64,000 nt of DNA. It comes from Muribaculaceae bacterium. Lineage in GTDB: Bacteria > Bacteroidota > Bacteroidia > Bacteroidales > Muribaculaceae. The DNA is taken from NCBI GenBank assembly GCA_017557665.1, contig JAFYYI010000003.1:62001-126000 (forward strand), written 5' to 3'. This document shows positions 17,390 to 25,718 of this stretch, one piece after another (position 1 is the stretch's first letter; every line of letters starts with the position of its first letter). Below the pieces are notes generated by a model. It was not told the origin of the DNA. It saw nothing but the letters and a program-made list of their open reading frames with translations, and did no database searches. A program made the position numbers and the translations under genes.

Positions 17390-17806
17390 ATGGACTTAAA
17401 CAAATTGATGTTGAATTACCTGGCCGAGGAAGGGTTCCGTCCCCACGAGACCCCCTTCGGCATCGCCTTCAAGCATGAGGGCATCAACTTCCTCTATTTC
17501 AAGGATGAGGAGGACGAGTTATACTTCAGGCTGATGATGCCGGCTATCTTCCAGGTCACCGAGGACAACGAGGAGATGATACTCAGGGCCATGAACGAGG
17601 TGAACAACTCCATCAAGGTCATCAAGCTCTATACCATGGACATGGAGGACGAGCAGGGCAAGAAGGATACCTCGGTTTGGGTCGCCTTTGAGATTCTCGC
17701 CGACTCTACGCCCGAGCTCACCGACTTTGTGCCTCGTGCCATTTCGCTGCTCAAGGGCGGTCGCATCGCCTTCCTCTCCAAACTGGAGGAACTGGCCGAG
17801 AAGTAA
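17390..17806 (+). CDS. Small YbjN / secretion-chaperone-like protein
   Basis: 138 residues, acidic, no signal peptide. The pattern (MDLNKLMLNYLAEEGFRPHE, then FKHEGINFLYFKDEEDELYFRLMMPAIF, then EEMILRAMNEVNNSIKVIKLYTM) resembles the YbjN / type III secretion chaperone-like fold: an amphipathic helix followed by a small beta sheet and a helix. It lies directly downstream of the kinase-AAA gene on the same strand, suggesting an adaptor or client of that protein; this is an inference from position only. Confidence 0.6.
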   Translation: MDLNKLMLNYLAEEGFRPHETPFGIAFKHEGINFLYFKDEEDELYFRLMMPAIFQVTEDNEEMILRAMNEVNNSIKVIKLYTMDMEDEQGKKDTSVWVAFEILADSTPELTDFVPRAISLLKGGRIAFLSKLEELAEK

Positions 17807-17841
17807 CAGCCGACCCTCGGCAATACCACAGAACTTAAAGT

Positions 17842-17873
17842 AACAAGGGCGTGCCAATCGGCACGCCCTTGTT
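17842..17873. terminator. Bidirectional terminator between convergent genes
   Basis: A perfect 14-bp stem (AACAAGGGCGTGCC / GGCACGCCCTTGTT) with a 4-base AATC loop separates the YbjN-like gene (plus) from the C10 protease gene (minus). Confidence 0.85.
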
Positions 17874-17893
17874 GTATCCGATAATCAGATTTC

Positions 17894-20800
17894 TCAGATT
17901 GTGTTCAGAATTTGGCTGATCAGAGTTAGAATGTCGCTGATGGTGAAGGTTCCGTCTCCATTGACGTCGGCACAGGTCGGGCAGATGGTGTCGTAGGCAT
18001 CGTTGAGCAGTGCGGTGATCATCAGACTCACGTCGCTGATGTTTACGTCATGGTCGTGGTTCACGTCGCCCTTCTCATAGCCGTGGCCCTGCTCCTCTTG
18101 CAGCGTTACGGTCTCTACATTGCTGTCGGCCTCGGTTCCGTCAATGTAGAGGGCCTTGACATAGTAGTCGTAGGTCGCACCGGGCGTGAGGCCTTCCACC
18201 ACATAGTAGTTGTCGGTGATACCCGTGATGACACGGCTGTCGGCGTCACCCGTCTCGTTGATGGCCCTGGTGCTGCCTTCCTCGCCGCTGATGATGGTCA
18301 CGCTGTAGAGGTAGAAACGTTTCTTGACTGCGGTGCAAGAGAAGGTCACGTGTTGGTCGGCACTGGCGGTCACTCCCTCCAGAACGACGGTGTAGTCGGC
18401 GGCCTCGTCGGTCAACTCAATGGTATCGGCGACCTCACCGCATGAAACGATGACAGAGCTGGCATCCGAGCCATAACTCCTGGCGTTGAACTTCACGGTG
18501 ACAATGCCGCCGCAGTTCGTCAGGTCAAGGGCGGGTGTGGTGAGCGTTCCGATTTTGGTGCCGGCACCAAGTTTCAGACCTCCATTACCTGCCAGATATA
18601 CGCCATAGCCCGTCCAGCCGGCGTTGTCACAGCAGTCGTCGAGCGTGCCGTTGGCGCCCTCGTCGATGTTGCTGTCGCTGCTGGGTACCTCTTCGCTGTA
18701 GAAGGTCTCAGTCAGGACTGTTGCACCAGTGGGCACGACTTCTCGCTTGTTGACATAGAGCGTGTAGCTCTCCACATATTGCTCGCTCGTCTCGTCAAGC
18801 CAGTCGGCACGGAACGATGTGGTGATCACCTGCTCCTCGTCGGCGGGAAGCATCACGGGAGCGAGTGTCTCCATCTGGGCAGTGGCGTTGATGGTAACGG
18901 TCACGTCCTCGGCGCCCTCGCTGCTCAGCGTGATGGTGGCGCTGTGTTCACCGGCGGCTGTCGGAGCATAGGTCACGGTAATCGTGGCACCCTGCTCGGC
19001 CTCGCTGGCGCTGATGGTCGTGGGCTCGATGCTAAACATTCCCGTCTCGTCGTTCAGGGTGACGGTGACGTCGCTGGTGAGGTTGCTGGCCTGCAGGTTG
19101 ATGGTGGCGGTCACTGTCTCGAGCACTGCAGCGCTCATCTCAACGGTCTCATTCTCAACGGTCATCGTGGGAACAGGAGTGGCGGCCTTGAGGGTCACCT
19201 GCTCAACGTTGGAAGCGGCCTTAGTGCCGTCGGTGTAGTTGGCCTCGACATAGAAGGTGTAGGTCTCGCTGGCGGTCAGGCCCTCAACAGTATAGGTCTT
19301 GTCGGTGATTCCCGTGATGACGCGGCTGGCGCTGGCGGCACCTTCACCGGCATAAATCTCTACATTATAGATATAGAAGCGTTTGCCCTGTGTGGTGCTG
19401 GCAATGGTCACCTTCTGGTCGGCTGCGGCACTCACACCCGTGAGGACGACATTGCAGTCAGCGGCCTCGGCAGTAAGGGCGATGGTCTCGCTGGCATCAC
19501 CGCAAGATACTGTGATTGACGTGTTGTCGCTGCCGTAGGATTTGGCATTGAGTTTCACCGTGATGGTACCGTCACAACCGCTCAGGTCAAGGGCGGGCGT
19601 CGTCAGGTAGCCCAACTTGGAGCCACTGCCCAACTTCATGCCGCCATTGGGGGCTTCATAGGCCGCATAACCGGTCCAGCCGGCATTATCGCAGTAGTCA
19701 TCAAGCACTTCGGCACGGTCACGGGTGCCGTCGGATGTCACGTCAATCTTGTCGAAGGTCTCGGTAAACAAGCATTGGGCGGCGCCAAGTTGGTTAACGT
19801 ACAAGGTGTAATCCCTCACGTTGGCAGCAGGGGTGGCATCGGTCCAAGTGGCGGTGAATGCATCGGTGGTCACATTGGTGGCGGCTGCCATCACGGGCGC
19901 GGAGGTCTGCAGGGCGGCACTGCCGTTCAGGGTGACAGTCATCAGTTGAGCGCCCTCGCTGGCCGCGGTCACGGTAGCTTCGTGTTCACCTGCGGCAATG
20001 GGTGCGTAGGTCACGGTCACGGTGGCTCCCTGCTCGGCGGCGGCCTTGGTGATGGTCACGGGATTGATGGTGTAAACGCCGTTGGCGTCGTTCAGCGTCA
20101 AGGTGACGTTGTTCGTCAGGTCAGTGCCCAGCACGTTGAAGGTGGCTGTGGCGGTCTCACCCACGTTAGCGCTCATCGTCAGCGTCTCGGGGTCGAGGAC
20201 AAGCGTGGGGGTGGGAGTGGGTGTGCCCTCCAGCGTGACATTCTTGACGTTGGATTCCTTGCTGGTGCCGTCGGTGTAGTTGGCCACAACATAGAACTTG
20301 TAGCTGCCACCCTGGTTCAGACCGTTCACCGTATAATTCTTGGCGGTAATGCCCGTGATGACACGGCTGGAGGCGTCACCGGTTTCCGAAGCCTTGAGCG
20401 CGCTGCGTGAGTCACCGGTGGTGATTTCGATATTGTCGATATAGAAACGTTTTTTCTTGGCGGTTCCGGCAAAGGTGACCGTTTGACCCGTTGCAGCGGT
20501 CACGTCGGTGAGCACGATGGCATAATCGGTTGCATTGGCGGTCAGGGCCACCGTCTGGCTTGCGTCACCGCAGCTGATGACTACCGAGCTGGCATCACTG
20601 CCATAATACTTGGCATTGAATTTCACGGTGATGGTACCACCACTGGTGCTCAGGTCAAGCGCCGGTGTCGTCAGGCTGCCGGGATAGTTGCCACTGCCCA
20701 CTTTAGCATATCCGCCTGCTCCGGGATAGATATAGGAACCTGTCCAACCTGCATTGTCACAATAACTGTCGAGCGTATTGGCAATGTTGGTGTTGCCGTC

Positions 20801-22111
20801 GTTTGACACTGTGATGCCGGGAAAACTCTCGGTCAGCAGGGTTTCGCAGTTGGGGTCATACTGGGTGACGTAGAGCGTGTAGTCCTGCACGTTCTCGCTT
20901 GGCGTTTGGTCGCTCCAAGTGGCCTTGAACGAGGTGCTGCCCACATTGCTGGCATCGGCCATCACAGGAGCATATTTCTCAATCACGCTGCCCTCGGGAT
21001 AAACCTGGTAGAGCATCTGCTGATAGTACTTGAAGGTGTAACCGTCAACGCTGAAGGCGTCCAGGGCGAAGTAGTTGTCGCCTTCGCCGCTCCAGCCCCA
21101 GTTGATGTGGTACTTGCTGCCGTTCCAACCATCCACCACAAAGGCGTGACCGCCAGCCCAGCTGTCGTCACCAGCATACAGGATGGGACGGCCGGCGGCC
21201 AGGTCTTCCTGCATCATGGCGTTCCATTGGGTGGCGCTGTAGTCGTCACGGTCGATGCAGGTGGCACCTGAGTTGTAGCTGAACAGCTTCATGCCATCCA
21301 GCTGGTCCTCGCAGGTAGCACCGCTGCCGCCGTTGTTGGCGTTGTCATAGTCCATCTTGGCTGCCTGGCCGCAATAGCGCATCAGGGTGGCAACAGCTGT
21401 CTTGGAGGCCGATGACGATGAACTGCTGTAGGTGTCGGTCATGCTGCTCCAGTCAACGGTCGTGCCGGGAAGTGCCGACAGCGAGATTCTGCGCGTTGAG
21501 GTGGTATAGGCGGCCACGGGAGGCAATTCGGCGGGATATTTCCAGTAATACATCACCTGGGCCATGGCCGTGGCAATGCAACCGGTCAGGCAGGTCGAGC
21601 CGCCATAGGTCGGGCACTGGTTCCAGTAGGGTGACTCTTGGTCCCACTTGCAGGTGAGCAGCGGGGAAACCGACTGACGCAGGACTCCGGTATTGAGCTT
21701 GCTGGCGGTGGTCACCTTCAAATCGGGATGCTCCTGCAGGAACTCAATCTGGCGCTTGTACTGGTTGAGCCACCAGCGCATGTTGTCGGGAATACGGTCC
21801 ATGTCCAGCGTGTAGTCTCCGTAGCCCAGGATTTCCTCGGCACGGTCATCGCCGGCAACGATGACAAAACCGCCACCGTCATAGTTGAAGACGTAGAAGG
21901 TGTTCAACTGAGGGTTCACCGAGGAGGTCTCGGCATGGGTCAACTTCACCGTCTGCGGTGAGGCCATGAACATGACGCCGGGTTGGCCGTTCATGAAATT
22001 GATGGCCTTGCCTCGTGCGGCATTGGCATCAACATTGGCTGCCGTCATGCCCATCACGGTCATGGCCAGCGCTAAGAACATCAGTGTTCTGAAAGATTTC
22101 AAGAATCTCAT
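17894..22111 (-). CDS. Large secreted C10 (streptopain-like) cysteine protease with repeats and dockerin-like tail
   Basis: 1405 residues. Signal peptide (about 1-24), then an inhibitory prodomain, then the C10 catalytic domain with Cys178 in CLTGCIATAMAQVMYYW and His322 in GGHAFVVDGW followed by YHINWGWSGEGDNYFAL. The remainder is three large repeats. Each has a fibronectin-like strand set, a jelly-roll-like module (DYCDNAGWTGY, LTTPALDL, YGSDASSVVISCGDAS) and a BACON-like immunoglobulin repeat (ATATFNVLGTDLTNNVTLTL). The last about 60 residues carry two calcium-loop repeats (DVNHDHDVNISDVSLMITALL and DVNGDGTFTISDILTLISQIL), a dockerin-like module. C10 members include SpeB of Streptococcus and interpain of Prevotella. 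Secreted or surface-bound protein digestion is likely. Confidence 0.93.
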   Translation of the reverse strand: MRFLKSFRTLMFLALAMTVMGMTAANVDANAARGKAINFMNGQPGVMFMASPQTVKLTHAETSSVNPQLNTFYVFNYDGGGFVIVAGDDRAEEILGYGDYTLDMDRIPDNMRWWLNQYKRQIEFLQEHPDLKVTTASKLNTGVLRQSVSPLLTCKWDQESPYWNQCPTYGGSTCLTGCIATAMAQVMYYWKYPAELPPVAAYTTSTRRISLSALPGTTVDWSSMTDTYSSSSSSASKTAVATLMRYCGQAAKMDYDNANNGGSGATCEDQLDGMKLFSYNSGATCIDRDDYSATQWNAMMQEDLAAGRPILYAGDDSWAGGHAFVVDGWNGSKYHINWGWSGEGDNYFALDAFSVDGYTFKYYQQMLYQVYPEGSVIEKYAPVMADASNVGSTSFKATWSDQTPSENVQDYTLYVTQYDPNCETLLTESFPGITVSNDGNTNIANTLDSYCDNAGWTGSYIYPGAGGYAKVGSGNYPGSLTTPALDLSTSGGTITVKFNAKYYGSDASSVVISCGDASQTVALTANATDYAIVLTDVTAATGQTVTFAGTAKKKRFYIDNIEITTGDSRSALKASETGDASSRVITGITAKNYTVNGLNQGGSYKFYVVANYTDGTSKESNVKNVTLEGTPTPTPTLVLDPETLTMSANVGETATATFNVLGTDLTNNVTLTLNDANGVYTINPVTITKAAAEQGATVTVTYAPIAAGEHEATVTAASEGAQLMTVTLNGSAALQTSAPVMAAATNVTTDAFTATWTDATPAANVRDYTLYVNQLGAAQCLFTETFDKIDVTSDGTRDRAEVLDDYCDNAGWTGYAAYEAPNGGMKLGSGSKLGYLTTPALDLSGCDGTITVKLNAKSYGSDNTSITVSCGDASETIALTAEAADCNVVLTGVSAAADQKVTIASTTQGKRFYIYNVEIYAGEGAASASRVITGITDKTYTVEGLTASETYTFYVEANYTDGTKAASNVEQVTLKAATPVPTMTVENETVEMSAAVLETVTATINLQASNLTSDVTVTLNDETGMFSIEPTTISASEAEQGATITVTYAPTAAGEHSATITLSSEGAEDVTVTINATAQMETLAPVMLPADEEQVITTSFRADWLDETSEQYVESYTLYVNKREVVPTGATVLTETFYSEEVPSSDSNIDEGANGTLDDCCDNAGWTGYGVYLAGNGGLKLGAGTKIGTLTTPALDLTNCGGIVTVKFNARSYGSDASSVIVSCGEVADTIELTDEAADYTVVLEGVTASADQHVTFSCTAVKKRFYLYSVTIISGEEGSTRAINETGDADSRVITGITDNYYVVEGLTPGATYDYYVKALYIDGTEADSNVETVTLQEEQGHGYEKGDVNHDHDVNISDVSLMITALLNDAYDTICPTCADVNGDGTFTISDILTLISQILNTI

Positions 22112-22185
22112 TGTGGTTTGAATGATTGGTTGATATTAAAGGAATAATACTGTTAATAGCAGATGGTTTGCTGTAGAAAAGCGCT

Positions 22186-22217
22186 CAAAGGTAGCTTATT
22201 ATTTTCGGTCAGGCAAC
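22186..22217 (-). promoter_or_regulatory. Promoter of the 1405-residue C10 protease gene
   Basis: On the minus strand GTTG (22217-22214), a 20-base spacer, then TACCTTTG (22193-22186), matching the Bacteroides consensus. It lies 75 bases before the start codon. Confidence 0.7.
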
Positions 22218-22234
22218 TATTTTCCTGACTTTTA

Positions 22235-22251
22235 TGGTTGTTTTTCAACCA
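22235..22251. promoter_or_regulatory. Operator-like inverted repeat upstream of C10 promoter
   Basis: Perfect TGGTTG-N5-CAACCA, 18 bases upstream of the -33 element. A second inverted repeat, GTCAGG-N10-CCTGAC (22208-22229), brackets the -33 itself. Both could bind a regulator; neither is proven. Confidence 0.4.
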
Positions 22252-22280
22252 ATAGGCCTGATATAGGGTATATAATAAAA

Positions 22281-22320
22281 GAGTGAGGCACAAAAGATGT
22301 CTGGCTTTTGTGCCTCACTC
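22281..22320 (-). terminator. Terminator of the second C10 protease gene
   Basis: A perfect 16-bp stem (GAGTGAGGCACAAAAG / CTTTTGTGCCTCACTC) with an 8-base loop. Read on the minus strand it is followed by TTTTATTATA, a good U-rich tail. Confidence 0.9.
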
Positions 22321-22419
22321 CACTCATGGAGATAGTTTACCGTGTCATCATTCAACTACAAGCATTGTAAGAGGGTATTGCAAAACTCCACTTGACTCAG
22401 CCTTTCGTCGCGGGAAGAC

Positions 22420-25400
22420 CTATTGCTCCTGCATGATGGCACTGATGACGAAGTTCACGTCCGAGATGTTAATCTCGCCGTCACCGTTCACGTCAAACCG
22501 TTCAGTTCCTTCTCGAGTCAAACCGTCGCCATAGAGGATGGCGTCAATGAGGGTGTTCACGTCGGCCAGGTTGATTTCGCCGTCACCGTTCACGTCACAA
22601 GCTGCAGTATTGCAGATGGATTTGATGACTTTGAACTGGCTCCACACGTCGGCGTCGCGATAGGCCACTACTGAACGTGCCGGCACCCGAAGCGTCGCCT
22701 TCTTGAATACCGTTGATGAGAAGCATGCTGTGCCATCGATGACAGGTGGCGTCACCGACGAGCAGGAGATATCGGTCATTAGCATGCATGAGGCGAAGGC
22801 CCTGTTGCCGATATGCTCAACAGCATTGCCCAGGTCCACGCGCTTGAGCGATGTGCATACGAAAAACGCCTTCTCTCCGATACTCTTCACACTGTTACTC
22901 AACTTGACGTTCTCCAGATTTGTGCATTGATAGAAAGCATGGTTGCCCACTGCGGTAACACCGTCATTGATGGTGACGTCAGTCAAATCCTCGCAGCAAG
23001 CGAATGTATAGCTGCCGATCTCCGTTATTCCCTCGGGTACCACCAATTGCTGCAACGGCAGTCCTCCGAGCGTCAGATGCCTTGCCAGGGTGACTGGATT
23101 GGCCCTTTCGCTCATGAACCTGATGCCGAGCCAAGCCACCAGGTCGGCGGCATCCACGCGTTTCAGGTTTGCGCAGTCGTTGAAGGCCTTTTCTCCAATC
23201 GTTTTCACATTGGCACCCATACTGATGGCTTCCAGGTTTTTGCATTGAGCGAAGGCTTGACTGCCGATAGCGGTGACATCATCTGTCACGGTGACGGCTG
23301 TCAAGTCCTCGCAGCCTGCAAACGCATAGTCGTTAATGGCCGTCACGCCCTCGGGCACCACAAACTGCTGCAGCGGTTCTCCGTTAATGCTCAGGTGGCG
23401 GGCCAGGGTGACCGGGTTGGCCGATTCATTGGCGAAGGTGATGCCACACCAGCTCTCCGGGCTGGCGGCCTCGACCGACTTCAACCCCGTGCAGCCATTA
23501 AAGGCATACTCATCGATCTCTCTCAGCGTTGCGGGAATTGTAACATGCTCGAGACTGGAACAGAAATTAAATGCATACGCATCAATCCGTTCCATGCTGT
23601 GTCCCAAATCAATCTGCTGCAGAGCGAAGCACTCGGCAAACGTGCAATAGGCGAGCTCCTTTTGCCCCTCGGGCAATTTGACCTGTTTCAATGATGTGCA
23701 GCCAAAGAAAACGAACTCGTCCATCGGCAGGTTATCGCCATGGAAAGTGATCTCTTCCAGCGCTTCGCACAAGCAGAAGGCGGCATAGTCTGCAAACTCG
23801 ATGGATGCAGGCAAGGTTAATGACTTGACACTATTGCCGTAGAAAGCGTAATCTCCGATTCGCTTCACCCCTTCACCGATTTCAACACTTGTGATACCCG
23901 TGGCATTGTAAAAGGCTCCGGTAGAGATGTCTTCAACCTCTCCGGGGATGACCAGTTCCCTCACCTGCTCTCCGTTTTGATACAGGCTTGCTCCATAGTT
24001 GAATGGACTTGAACTGGTACTTTCCAACTTGATGTGACAATAGGCAGCAATGTCTTCAACTTCCACCTTTGCCAGGCTTAAACACTCATAGAAGGCGCCA
24101 TTACCGATTGCGGCGACATTCCGCCCGATGGAAATCTCTTTCAGCCTGCTGCAGTTCCTGAAGGCGTTGTCTCCGATTGTCTTGACCGTGGCCGGGATGT
24201 CGATGCGCTCAAGTCCAGGGCAGTTCCTGAAAGCATCGGCGGCAATGGCGGTCACCTGATAGGTCTTGCCATCGTGGACCACGGCCGATGGCAGGTTCAC
24301 AACACCTTGATAGGAATTGTAGTGATAATCCCTATTGACCACAGTCGCTTCCTCGCCGTGGCCCTTATAATAGATGCCATTCACTTCAAAGTCATAGACG
24401 ACAGGCATTTCCCCACTTTCGTCAGGACAAACGCCATGGAGCATGGATTGATAATAGTTGTAGGCCCAACTCGCTTGGCCCAGCATATCCAGTGTGAAAT
24501 AGCCGCTATTACCACCCGACCCCCAATTCACATGATACTTGCCGTCGGCGCAGCCGTCAATGACAAAGGCATGGCCTCCTCCATCGTTATAACCGACATA
24601 AAGCACGGGGCGACTGGCGGTCAAGTCCTCTTGCAGCATGGCGTCCCATGACTCGCTGTCGGTGTCGTCACGACTGATAAGGAAAGCCTCGCAGCTGTAG
24701 CCGAAGTTCATCAGGCCGGCCAGTTGCTCGGTATTGTGGGCTCCGCTGCTTTGAGGACCGTAGTCCATGAAGCATGCCTGGCCACAATAGCGCATCAGTG
24801 TTGCCACGGCAGCACCCTGTTCGGCGGTGTAGCCGCGGGAGTAGTTGTCGAGCATGTTATCCCAGTCGAGGTGAGTGCCAGGCAATGCAGGCACCTCTAT
24901 ATTCAGATTGCCGGTGATATAACTTGGAAGGGCTGGCAACTCGGCGGGATATTTCCAGTAATACATCACCTGTGCCATCGCGGTGGCCGTACAACCCGTC
25001 ACACACGGGGAGCCGTAATAGGTCGGGCATTGGTCGTAAAAGGGATTGAGCTGGCTCCATTGACAGGTCAACAAGGGCTCCACCGTGGGCCAGTCTGCTC
25101 GGGCACGGTCTGGACGGGGCCTGGGCATTTCATCGGCGTGGGCAATCAGACTTTCCATCTGCAGTTTGTACTGTGTCAATAACCACTGCAGACCATCGGG
25201 CAGGGACGCCATGTTGATGTTGCCTTCTCCCCAAGCCAGCACATCCTTGACGCGGTCGTCACCGGCTACGATGACAAAGCTTTCACTGCTTCCACTGCTT
25301 CCACTGACATTAAACACATAGTAATCGGCACGACTGGCAACGGTCGGCGATGGCTCGGTGTGAACCAATTTGATTTCACCGTTCGGCGATGTGAGTTTGC

Positions 25401-25533
25401 CGTGGGACAGGCTTTGGAGTTTACTCATCGCCTTGGCTTGAGCTGCCCCGGGGTCAACGGATGCCGCATTCATGCCCTGCGCCAGCAGGACAAGTACCGA
25501 CACAACAATAAGATTAAGATAGTTCTGTTTCAT
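22420..25533 (-). CDS. Secreted C10 cysteine protease with BspA-type leucine-rich repeats and dockerin-like tail
   Basis: 1037 residues. Signal peptide (about 1-24), prodomain with FVIVAGDDRVKDVLAWGEG, then the C10 catalytic domain with Cys181 in CVTGCTATAMAQVMYYW and His321 in GGGHAFVIDG and YHVNWGSGGNSGYF. From about residue 400 there are some 14 BspA-type (LRR_5) repeats of the form AFRNCSRLKEISIGRNVAAIGNGAF. The C-terminus has two dockerin-like loops (DVNGDGEINLADVNTLIDAIL and DVNGDGEINISDVNFVISAIM). LRR_5 repeats in this group often mediate adhesion, so this looks like a protease with its own targeting array. It reads in the same direction as the other C10 gene but has its own promoter and terminator. 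Confidence 0.93.
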   Translation of the reverse strand: MKQNYLNLIVVSVLVLLAQGMNAASVDPGAAQAKAMSKLQSLSHGKLTSPNGEIKLVHTEPSPTVASRADYYVFNVSGSSGSSESFVIVAGDDRVKDVLAWGEGNINMASLPDGLQWLLTQYKLQMESLIAHADEMPRPRPDRARADWPTVEPLLTCQWSQLNPFYDQCPTYYGSPCVTGCTATAMAQVMYYWKYPAELPALPSYITGNLNIEVPALPGTHLDWDNMLDNYSRGYTAEQGAAVATLMRYCGQACFMDYGPQSSGAHNTEQLAGLMNFGYSCEAFLISRDDTDSESWDAMLQEDLTASRPVLYVGYNDGGGHAFVIDGCADGKYHVNWGSGGNSGYFTLDMLGQASWAYNYYQSMLHGVCPDESGEMPVVYDFEVNGIYYKGHGEEATVVNRDYHYNSYQGVVNLPSAVVHDGKTYQVTAIAADAFRNCPGLERIDIPATVKTIGDNAFRNCSRLKEISIGRNVAAIGNGAFYECLSLAKVEVEDIAAYCHIKLESTSSSPFNYGASLYQNGEQVRELVIPGEVEDISTGAFYNATGITSVEIGEGVKRIGDYAFYGNSVKSLTLPASIEFADYAAFCLCEALEEITFHGDNLPMDEFVFFGCTSLKQVKLPEGQKELAYCTFAECFALQQIDLGHSMERIDAYAFNFCSSLEHVTIPATLREIDEYAFNGCTGLKSVEAASPESWCGITFANESANPVTLARHLSINGEPLQQFVVPEGVTAINDYAFAGCEDLTAVTVTDDVTAIGSQAFAQCKNLEAISMGANVKTIGEKAFNDCANLKRVDAADLVAWLGIRFMSERANPVTLARHLTLGGLPLQQLVVPEGITEIGSYTFACCEDLTDVTINDGVTAVGNHAFYQCTNLENVKLSNSVKSIGEKAFFVCTSLKRVDLGNAVEHIGNRAFASCMLMTDISCSSVTPPVIDGTACFSSTVFKKATLRVPARSVVAYRDADVWSQFKVIKSICNTAACDVNGDGEINLADVNTLIDAILYGDGLTREGTERFDVNGDGEINISDVNFVISAIMQEQ

Positions 25534-25573
25534 TGTCGTTAAATTTTAAATAATTAGGTAGGTATCGATATCA

Positions 25574-25618
25574 CAAATTTAAGGCAGAAATCCGGCCTTG
25601 CCAAATATCTGCCTTAAA
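25574..25618 (-). promoter_or_regulatory. Promoter of the C10-LRR gene inside an 11-bp inverted repeat
   Basis: On the minus strand TTTG (25605-25602), a 20-base spacer, then TAAATTTG (25581-25574). A perfect 11-bp inverted repeat (TTTAAGGCAGA at 25578-25588, TCTGCCTTAAA at 25608-25618) brackets the -33 element and touches the -7 box, as an operator would. Confidence 0.7.
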
Positions 25619-25693
25619 AATTCGGGTTATTGTTAAGAAATATTACAAAAGTGTCAAAATTTTAGACAATCTGGCACCTCGTACCCTTTTCTG

Positions 25694-25713
25694 ATTTGAC
25701 CAATTGGTCAAAT
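25694..25713. promoter_or_regulatory. Perfect 20-bp palindrome
   Basis: ATTTGACCAATTGGTCAAAT is its own reverse complement over 20 bases and lies 5 bases after the stop of the beta-propeller gene. With no loop and no T tail, it looks more like a dimeric protein-binding site than a terminator. Confidence 0.5.
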
Positions 25714-25718
25714 GATGG

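Larger units (their letters stand above)
22112..22419. other. Intergenic region between the two C10 protease genes
   Basis: 308 bases. It holds the promoter of the upstream-reading C10 gene (22186-22217), two inverted repeats just upstream of it (22208-22229 and 22235-22251), and the terminator of the second C10 gene (22281-22320). No gene or RNA was recognised in the remainder. Confidence 0.7.

Noticed and set aside
25574..25618. Invertible promoter of the Mpi type
   Set aside because: The arms are 11 bp and the spacer only 19 bp, far shorter than known invertible promoters; no recombinase gene nearby. Kept as an operator candidate instead.
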